Below are positions 62,620-64,000 of a stretch of DNA of 64,000 nucleotides, one piece after another; position 1 is the stretch's first letter; every line of letters starts with the position of its first letter. A model generated the notes under the pieces. The model was not told the origin of the DNA and ran no database searches. It saw nothing but the letters and a program-made list of their open reading frames with translations. The position numbers and the translations under genes were made by a program. The stretch spans positions 14,863 through 78,862 of the forward strand of contig CAZUMW010000018.1 of NCBI GenBank assembly GCA_964621615.1. The letters are read 5' to 3'. The DNA comes from CAZUMW01 sp964621615. Its GTDB lineage: Bacteria; Desulfobacterota; WTBG01; CAIYCZ01; CAIRTM01.

Positions 62620-64000
62620 ATGACTGAGTCCATGCAGACAGAGAAGAAACAACTACAAGAACGGATCAAAGAGTTAACCGCCTTGTACAATCTGTCATAT
62701 TTGATTGAAGAAAGGGAAAACCTTCCGGATATCCTGCAGGGAGCAGTCGATCTCATCCCTGATTCTATGCAGTATCCGGATATTACCTGTGCCCGTATTG
62801 ATGTAGAGGATGTTTCATATACAACTCGGAACTATGCAGACACCGAATGGAATGTATCACGGGATCTTCATATCGGAAAGCATCGTATCGGATGCCTGAA
62901 GGTCTGCTATCTTGAACAGTGTTCAGATGAATACGAGGGTCCTTTCCAGCAAGAAGAGATTAATCTGATCACCGCCATTGCAGAACGGCTTCAGCGTGTT
63001 GTTGAGCGAAAGAAGGCAGAGAAGGAACTCAGAGAAAGCCGGGCACAATACAGAGAACTGGTTGAACACACAAACAGTATTATTCTCCGGTGGAAGCCGG
63101 ATGGAACCATTACGTTTGTTAACGAGTTTGCACAATCATTTTTCGGATACAGCCGGGAGGAAATAATCGGCAGGAACCTCATCGGCACCATTGTCCCTGA
63201 AACCGAAACAACCGGCAGAAGCCTCAGGCACATGATAGAGGATATCGTTAAGAATCCTGACAGATACAAAAAAAATGAAAATGAAAACATGTGCAGTGAC
63301 GGAAAACGGGTCTGGGTGAACTGGACAAATAAAACCATTATAGACAAGCAGGGCAACATTGCTGAAATTTTATGTGTCGGCAATGATATTTCAGACAAAA
63401 AGCGTGCTGAAAAAAAACTCAAGGAAAGTGAAAATAATTTCAGGGCCATTACCGAATCGACCAGTGATGCAATTATATTAGTGGATGAATCCTATACCAT
63501 TACATTCTGGAATCCCAGTGCTGAAAGAATATTCGGATACGGATCACACGAGATTCTGGGAGAATCCATCTTTTTAATCATTCCTGATCATATTAAAGAT
63601 GCTGTACATGCTGCCCTCAGAAAAATTCTCACTGGTGATGTCGAAAAACAAACCGGCCGAACAATTGAGACCTTTGCTTTACGAAAAGACGGTACTGAAA
63701 TTCCTGTTGAGGTTTCTGATTCATACTGGAAAGTTGGTGGCACTGTTCGGTTTTGCTCCATTGTGCGGGACATAACCGAACGAAAACAGGCAGAGGAGGA
63801 AAAGAACAGGCTGATTGCCGCCATTGAGCAGACAAACGAGGCCATCATCATAACCGATGAAAACGGGGTTATTCAATTTGCTAATGCTACTGTTGGAAAA
63901 ACAGGCGGATTCTCACAAAAAGATATAGTGGGTGCAAATTTATTTTTCCCGCAGTCAAGTGTATATGAAAAAGAATTCTGGCAGAAAGTATGGGAGAAGG
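62620..64000 (+). CDS. Multi-PAS sensor protein, N-terminal part (runs off window)
   Basis: At least 460 residues. The ATG has GAGGG upstream. Residues about 12-130 form a GAF-like domain (LTALYNLSYLIEERENLPDI, HRIGCLKVCYLE), without a bilin-binding cysteine motif. PAS domains follow at about 143-268 (NSIILRWKPDGTITFVNEFAQ), 275-395 (DAIILVDESYTITFWNPSAERIFGYG) and from 405 on (EAIIITDENGVIQFANAT), each ending in the usual I(S/T)xxKxAE linker. A histidine kinase or cyclase output probably lies beyond the window. Confidence 0.9.
   Translation, partial: MTESMQTEKKQLQERIKELTALYNLSYLIEERENLPDILQGAVDLIPDSMQYPDITCARIDVEDVSYTTRNYADTEWNVSRDLHIGKHRIGCLKVCYLEQCSDEYEGPFQQEEINLITAIAERLQRVVERKKAEKELRESRAQYRELVEHTNSIILRWKPDGTITFVNEFAQSFFGYSREEIIGRNLIGTIVPETETTGRSLRHMIEDIVKNPDRYKKNENENMCSDGKRVWVNWTNKTIIDKQGNIAEILCVGNDISDKKRAEKKLKESENNFRAITESTSDAIILVDESYTITFWNPSAERIFGYGSHEILGESIFLIIPDHIKDAVHAALRKILTGDVEKQTGRTIETFALRKDGTEIPVEVSDSYWKVGGTVRFCSIVRDITERKQAEEEKNRLIAAIEQTNEAIIITDENGVIQFANATVGKTGGFSQKDIVGANLFFPQSSVYEKEFWQKVWEK

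Noticed and set aside
62620..63000. Phytochrome-type bilin-binding GAF domain to match the bilin reductases
   Set aside because: The N-terminal domain lacks the chromophore cysteine and conserved phytochrome motifs.

Overview
The window looks like the chromosome of an anaerobic, Gram-negative bacterium of the Desulfobacterota (old Deltaproteobacteria) type. The evidence is a carD-ispD-ispF-cysS block, a B12-dependent (class II) ribonucleotide reductase, outer-membrane biogenesis genes (lolA, a SurA-like chaperone, a DUF1302 barrel), an MCP with a Cache-type sensor domain, and an insertion sequence that resembles the ISDol1 type. This assignment rests on gene content and order only; no search was run.

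Layout. 1-38 kb is a fairly GC-rich, densely coded core: SPOR protein, nth, nrdJ, rfbC/rfbA (minus); carD, ispD, ispF, cysS, uvrB, acyP and a HemW-like radical SAM gene (plus); an MCP; grpE; a cupin; htpX; groES-groEL; ssb; ftsK-lolA-mfd-surA; a response regulator; a probable bilin-reductase-family gene; a PilZ protein; a nucleosidase. 31.9-38.5 kb is a carbohydrate operon: a GT4 glycosyltransferase fused to an alpha/alpha-barrel-like domain, a second GT4, two different GH130 mannoside phosphorylase-family enzymes and a methyltransferase. A tRNA-Arg(UCG) at 38.53 kb marks the edge of an accessory region.

38.6-46.3 kb is a patchwork of horizontally acquired DNA, strikingly AT-rich between 39.2 and 43.4 kb. 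It holds a RAYT transposase stub with a REP hairpin, an unrecognised three-gene cassette (repeat-containing alpha/beta protein, HEIGH metallopeptidase, HD-domain protein) whose first two genes look joined by a -1 frameshift, a frameshifted tyrosine recombinase set between two halves of a dispersed repeat, and a higBA toxin-antitoxin pair enclosed by 64-bp direct repeats. 46.3-54.6 kb carries three paralogous lipoproteins with FGE-sulfatase/C-type-lectin-fold domains whose C-terminal segments look like targets of a diversity-generating retroelement (no reverse transcriptase lies in the window), a 1.85-kb IS with a 6-bp target duplication at the stop codon of the second paralogue, and a secreted C39-like cysteine peptidase. 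54.7-64 kb has a haem-binding sensor, an HU/IHF protein, an exported flavodoxin, a DUF1329/DUF1302 envelope pair, a second probable bilin-reductase-family gene, and a multi-PAS sensor that runs off the window.

The most promising leads are the three-gene AT-rich cassette, the repeat family split by the recombinase, the diversified FGE lipoproteins, the two bilin-reductase-like genes in a genome that looks non-photosynthetic, and the GT4/GH130 cluster as a possible mannan storage cycle.
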